From Galbula dea (lineage: Eukaryota; Chordata; Aves; Piciformes; Galbulidae), in NCBI GenBank assembly GCA_013399015.1, contig VWZX01010273.1, forward strand, positions 6,165,950 to 6,229,949: a stretch of DNA of 64,000 nt. Direction: 5' to 3'. The notes under the pieces were generated by a model. It worked only from the letters and a program-made list of their open reading frames with translations, was not told the DNA's origin and did not search any database. A program made the translations under genes and the position numbers. Below, one piece after another: positions 58,801 to 64,000 of this stretch. Every line of letters begins with the position of its first letter. The first letter of the stretch is position 1.

Positions 58801-61800
58801 ATTACACATGTTGCTACAGTTTACCAGGTTAGAAATAGTTTTTGCTTTGAATCTTTCTGTAACATGATAGATTAACAAAGCACTACAATCCCATAAAGAG
58901 ATCAATGCACTGGGATTAATTTGCTAAACTAATATTTTCCCTCTGATTAGAAACCCACTTTATTAACATTTAAATACCTTGTTTCATCTGAGTATCAGGA
59001 TGCTATTGTAGTCACTCATTTTTCTACATCTGTCAAACCTGTACTTTTAACAAACATCAATTCATTTCCTACAAAACACTAACTGCAGCAATTAGTGTTC
59101 TAAAGATAAGAACATTACATTCCTCAGGAGTAGCTGAGGCATATTATGTTAATTTGTTTCTCTGCCTCTATATAGGGACATTTGCCTTTAATTAAGTAGA
59201 TAAAATAAGTTTTAATGAACTCTCTCTAAAATATGAAAGTTGTAATTTAGTTTTAAAAAGAGGAAATTTGGTGCTCAGAGCTAGTTCAGATATTGTAATG
59301 ACTTTTCATTTTAAATGACAATCTTTATACAATCTACTTATTTACCCTGAAACATTAGTCCATGAGAGGAATCTAATCCCTTTTCAGAAAGGGTATGTAA
59401 GCTCCACATGTCAGCTAAGTCTCAAGCCTGCAATCACAGATGTTCCTCAACTTTGAGGTGGCTTTTGGCAGCAGGGAGAACATAACCCAGATTCTGTGCA
59501 GGCACAGGAAAGTGTAGTTAAAGTACTGGTAATTTCCCTGAAAAGGACTGAGGAGAATACAGCAGGTTTGTGCTGCAGCATCATGAGAGAAAGAAACTCC
59601 ACATCTGAAGACAGAGAAAGGCCAGAGACAAATGAAGGTTTATGTCTTTTGGCAGGTCTGATTGCTTCAAAAGTGGAAAGTGTGTAATGTCTCAGAGAAG
59701 CCATTTATTTCCCACACCTCATAAATAACTCAAGTATATTACTCAGCCTAGCCAGGGTTGACCTTTTCAGGATGATTTTACCAGCAGAATGGCTAGTAAA
59801 GGTGTTTGGCAAGCTGCTCTGCATGTCATGGGGTTGCCAGGTGTCTTCTGCCTTGCTCAATTCAGGGCTCATCCTTAGACCAACCTAAAGGTTTCCTTTC
59901 ACATTTTTAAACAAAAAGTCCAGCAGATACTGATGGTGTTTAATATTAGACACCTAAATGGAGTAACACAAGGCAAGCAGCTTTGGCTTAGAGGCAGTCT
60001 ATGCATTCCAGTATGGGGACAAAGGGAAGCCATCTACCCTGTCTCATGCCACCTTATGGGACACCCTGACCATATTCAATAAGGGTAAACTCTTTGGAGG
60101 AAAAAAGAGAAACAAGAAGACAGCAGCCAGTATTTTGGTTTAAATATCTTTCATTAAGATTACTCAACATGTTTAGGAAAAAAAATGAAGACTTTATTCA
60201 GAGTTGCACCGTGCAAACTTTTGCGAAAGTGGAAATGACACATTTGTTTTCTGTATTCAAAGCAATGAAGTTGCAACCTTCTTTAATGTGGAAATCAAAA
60301 CATGGACATAGGACATGTAAGTTCAAAGCTCTCTTCTCTGCTTCTGCTGCTGACAATGAAATCAGGGTGGGAGGAGTACACCTGGGACCTCACTCCTCTG
60401 AGAATCGGTGCACAGAAGATGCTGCACAGCTGAGCCACAAAAGCACTCTTCCAGAACATGGGACAGAGAGATGCACTGTGTGGTCTGTAAGGGACAGAGG
60501 AGAGTATCTGTTGTATTTCCACAAGTCTTGTGGCATTTGAGAAGCTTTAGGAAATTGTGCTGCAAATTAGATCCATACTGATTGCTTCACTCATTACTGA
60601 GCTATCCAGGAACAAGCATTTCTACTGGGGTACAGGGCAAAGCCTTTAAGTAATGCACAACACAGCAGTTTAGGAGAAAAATGAGGACTATCTTTTCTCA
60701 CAGAAACTAGTAAGGAATTTTTAAGTAGCTAGCAGGTAATTATCTGATTGAAACTAAGCCATGACATTGCAAGCTTTCACCTCCTCCACAGTGCCATGGG
60801 ATCTGTTAAATGACTGCACGTGGTCAGAACCTCAGCTTCATATCTCCTTCAGAAGCATAGAGGGAAGGGATGTCAACTCAGCATTTAAAAATCCCATTTG
60901 TTTCAATGCAGCTTGGGAGTATTTTTAAGCTTTCATTTTTTATTGATTTGCTCTTAATACTCAGGGAGAAAGAGAGAGAGTTTCCACAAAAAGGACTGCA
61001 GGTACAAAATAGATAAATGGTCTCTCTGCACAGGAAAAAATAACACTGGCAAGAAGAATGTAAAGAACCCAAAATACTTGTGGGGTAAACATACATAAAA
61101 AACACACAGGGAATAAACAAACCTGAAACTGGAAACTTCAGTGAATGCTCACTCATTAGGGGATAGTTGTTCATATTTTGTGTAAATATACCCACAACAT
61201 CAAAGGGAATTATTTCTGCTAGGGTAAAATAAAACTGGACTTTCTTCAGCCAACAACACAAACATGCCAGCCATGGGGCACACACATCAGTGTAAGTTTT
61301 ACTACTACTACTAAAAGATGAGTCTCTTTCCCATAGAATAAGCTTCATCACTTGGGAAACCAGGTACTCAGAGTAACCAACACTGTAAAGCAAACTTGAA
61401 ATCTCCATATTAACTCTGCTTGCATCTTAAAATCTGAGTTCCATCAGCAGTATGAATACCATAACTGAATGTAACAAACAGCACAAATAAACAGGAGCAC
61501 TTTCACCAGTTGTATAGCATACTCTGTAATAAGACACATGCAACCTTCACCTTTGTCTTGGTCTTAACAGTGACTCTAAGCTTGGTGTCCTGAAGTTCCC
61601 AAGACCTAAGACTTGATGTTCCCTCTCCAGCTCCCCTGACCTGTCTCTTCAGCCCAGCTGGTAAGTTGAGTCAGTCAGATCATGCTCTGATACACTTACA
61701 GATCAGGATCTGGACTGCAAACTAAAGCTTTTATCTCATCTGTTTTGGACATCATATCAAAAAATCCCTAAGTAAGGGTATTCCAATTTACAGCATCTAA

Positions 61801-63224
61801 GATCAGTCAAAAAGCAGACCAAAGCTCTTTCCCAGTGAGAAAGCTTTTATTTTGATTCACTTTGTTAGTGAAAATATGGATGTTTCCTTGATTCTTAAAA
61901 GTTTGAACCAACAGAAACCAATCATAGCAGCTTTCTAAACTTCTGCTGAAGAGGCAAGATGATGCAAGTGGAACACAGCACAGGTCTCCATTAATCTTCC
62001 ACACTTCTCCATGCTTTATCCATGGCTTCTGCTTCACTAATCCTTCTGTTCCCAGATGTGATGACTCAGCCAGATTTGCCTGCTCTTTGAAAAACTCTTC
62101 CCCTCCTGACCAACCAAGCATCAGGCTCTTATTCCAATCTTCATATAGTGTGCACAGGAAATTTCATCCCATTCTCAGCAGAAATAGCTACATGCCCATA
62201 ATAAATACTCTTACATCAGCATAACAGCTCAGCTCAGAAGCTCTCACGGAGGCAAATCTCTCTTTTTACTTCTTTTGCCATGGTTTTCTCTCTCCATATC
62301 CCAGTCTCAGAGCACACAGCTTTGGTTCCTGTTGGATGTAAGTACACTGGAAGGTGTGCCAAAATACTGCGTGCACCTATCTCCTAAATACATCAAGTCA
62401 TTCTTTTCCTACAGTATCTTCCAGACAGGTAACAGGAATGGTCTTTCAGATTTCATTTCTGTCTTTAATTCTGAGAGATGTCAATTTTTATTGTCTGATA
62501 TTGTAATGAAAGTCATTGGTAATTAGCTTACTCTAAAAAATGAAGATAATTTTAGTTTCTTTTCAGCTTAGACTCTCCTCCTTAACTCACAGCATGTCTG
62601 CATGATGAAAAACAATGCATTTGAAATGAAATAATCTCCTGCTAAATTAAATCTCTCTGGAGTAATAGTGGCAAACTCACGTAGTGATTATTGCTATGAA
62701 ACAACACTCTTTACAAGAAACAAACTATTTAAAACAGTAACTTTTTGAACAGAGTTGAAGTCCCTCCAGAAAACCTTCTGGCACTGCCTTCTGAGAGCTA
62801 GCTACCTTGTTAAAAAATAAAAAAGAACTAAAATTTCTTTTTCAGTGTTCTGCTTGGATACATACTTTTGTATTTTCTTTTCCAGCAGCTGATAAATTCT
62901 AATTGTGAAGCCAAAAATACAGTATTTGGCATTTAGTACACCTGAGGAATTAAAAAGAATGTTTCTAAACCAAAACTCTTTGGATAAATCAAAACAATAC
63001 CTTCTGTGGAAATGAAAGGAATAACCAAATATTTTCCCCACCCTCACCTCTTTCCAAACTGCTTCAGACAGTTCCAGGTTTGGAGAGCTCAACATTCTCT
63101 TAAATAAAAAGTACCTGGGCAGTTTCATCCACCTAAAGACAATTATATTTTAGGATAAAGCACATTTCCTCACATTTACCTTACCAAATGCCACTTGACA
63201 TTGTTGCCTGGCTACCCTCTACTG
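58801..63224. other. Unannotated AT-rich DNA
   Basis: No gene is recognised. The longest open frame of the window (176 codons, minus strand, 60878-61408) lies here. Its product is Ser/Phe/Leu/Cys-rich, has no recognisable domain and is the complement of a purine-biased stretch, so I do not call it a gene. The 148-codon plus-strand frame at 60094-60540 has no ATG at its start. The segment 59750-60110 is a little more GC-rich and may hide an old repeat. (ACT)n of four units lies near 61300. Confidence 0.5.
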
Positions 63225-63480
63225 AATTCAGGCACAGCACCATTTCTGCCCTTTAAATCTGCTAATTACTTATTGCTGTAATCACAGCACACTAGTTTAA
63301 AAGTTTGATCATTACTTTAGACAGATTAACTTGCTGTTGTAAGAGCCCTTCAGAGCTTTTTGTTTCAAATTTCCATCATTAATCAGGCCAGTGTTTCTGT
63401 GAAACTTCTGTATTTATATTGCTGATAACAATGTGTGTTCTTGTGGGCATCTGTGTGCACAAACAACATGTCAAACACAG
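63225..63480. promoter_or_regulatory. Candidate conserved non-coding element
   Basis: Repeat-free block with ctgctaattacttattgctg, taatcacagcac, agtttgatcattactttaga and atttccatcattaatcaggc. It has closely spaced TAAT-type cores and no open frame of note. The call rests on texture only, as for the other candidate elements. Confidence 0.25.
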
Positions 63481-64000
63481 GTAAGTCAGTGGTCACTGAG
63501 TACATCATACATCTTTCTTATGTACTGGGAATTTTGTAGACTTGATGAATCTCTTTTCTCTCCTGTCATGGCATAAAGACAGAGTAGAGCAGGATTTGCA
63601 GTAGGGCCAGGCAATACATTGCTCATCCTGCTTGGACATTTGACTTTGCTTTCATCAAGGCAGATAGGATCTTACCCAAAAGGGCTGGGCATATTTGTGT
63701 GTGGTGCCTCAGCACACAGTGAGATATTTAAAGCTTTGGACATTTTGCATAGTGGGTGGTGGGGAGACACCTCTTTAAGCCTGGCATAGCAGACTTCCAG
63801 CTCCTAATGCTAAGCAGAGGCTGTACAAGCATCCTTCTCTGCCAAGAATCTTTCTTATAGGCAAACCTCTTTCAGATAGAAACTCAATTTTGAAATGTTT
63901 CATATTCAGATGGACTTGGATAAATTTGTATATGAAGATTGGAATAGGTTGAGCAACAGAAGCAATGTTGTAACCTCACAGCTTAGCCTAGCAGATACCC
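63481..64000. other. Unannotated DNA to the window end
   Basis: No gene or recognisable repeat is seen in the last 520 bases. Confidence 0.6.

Noticed and set aside
60094..60540. 148-codon plus-strand frame
   Set aside because: It starts at TTG rather than ATG, has no domain, and two minus-strand frames overlap it. The length is within what chance gives in a window of this size and composition.
1..64000. tRNA, rRNA, CRISPR, prokaryotic operon or viral gene content
   Set aside because: No tRNA box pairs, rRNA segments, regularly spaced direct repeats, Shine-Dalgarno-linked frames or viral-type coding frames were seen.

Overview
This window looks like vertebrate, almost certainly avian, nuclear DNA from a gene-poor (intergenic or deep intronic) interval. 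By eye it is AT-rich and CpG-poor. The only interspersed repeats I recognise are 3'-end fragments of CR1 LINEs, the dominant retroposon of birds and other sauropsids. The CR1 hallmarks are visible directly: a 3' segment reading 'ggttggaactagatgatctt' followed by 'ggtcccttccaac', and a terminal short repeat of the form ATTCTATG/ATTCTGTG. Low repeat density with CR1 only fits a bird better than a turtle or crocodilian. I cannot name the species or chromosome.

I found no protein-coding gene that I can recognise. The reading frames present (the longest is 176 codons, most are 60-100) have no familiar domain, mostly overlap frames on the other strand, and are about what chance gives in 64 kb of AT-rich DNA. 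There is no rRNA, tRNA, CRISPR array, bacterial-style operon or viral gene cassette. Three short segments look more exon-like than their surroundings: 9871-10001 behind a strong polypyrimidine tract and AG, 30332-30632 behind a weaker one, and 52935-53081, a 48-codon frame with a good initiation context. All three are low-confidence candidates.

Layout. 1-68: CR1 3' end cut by the window edge. 69-11300: unannotated AT-rich DNA with an A/C-rich patch, a homeodomain-motif-rich block near 8.3-8.6 kb and the 9.9 kb candidate exon. 11301-12200: two CR1 fragments arranged tail to tail around about 600 bp of unique DNA. 12201-25412: unannotated, with a paired nuclear-receptor-type motif at 14.7 kb and an A/C-rich patch at 18.6 kb. 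25413-25725: the longest CR1 fragment. 25726-48340: unannotated, with a duplicated segment at 28.1 kb, the 30.3 kb candidate exon, and a G/T-only block plus a perfect 18-bp palindrome at 35.3-35.7 kb. 48341-48562: a well-preserved reverse-strand CR1. 48563-64000: unannotated, with the 52.9 kb candidate frame, a TG microsatellite at 55.66 kb, a short CR1 tail at 56.65 kb and several blocks that read like conserved non-coding elements.

If the window has a function, the likeliest is regulatory: an enhancer-bearing desert near a developmental gene. That is inference from texture (TAATTA-centred motifs in blocks without repeats) and needs a cross-species alignment to confirm or reject. I did not find a previously undescribed biological system here.
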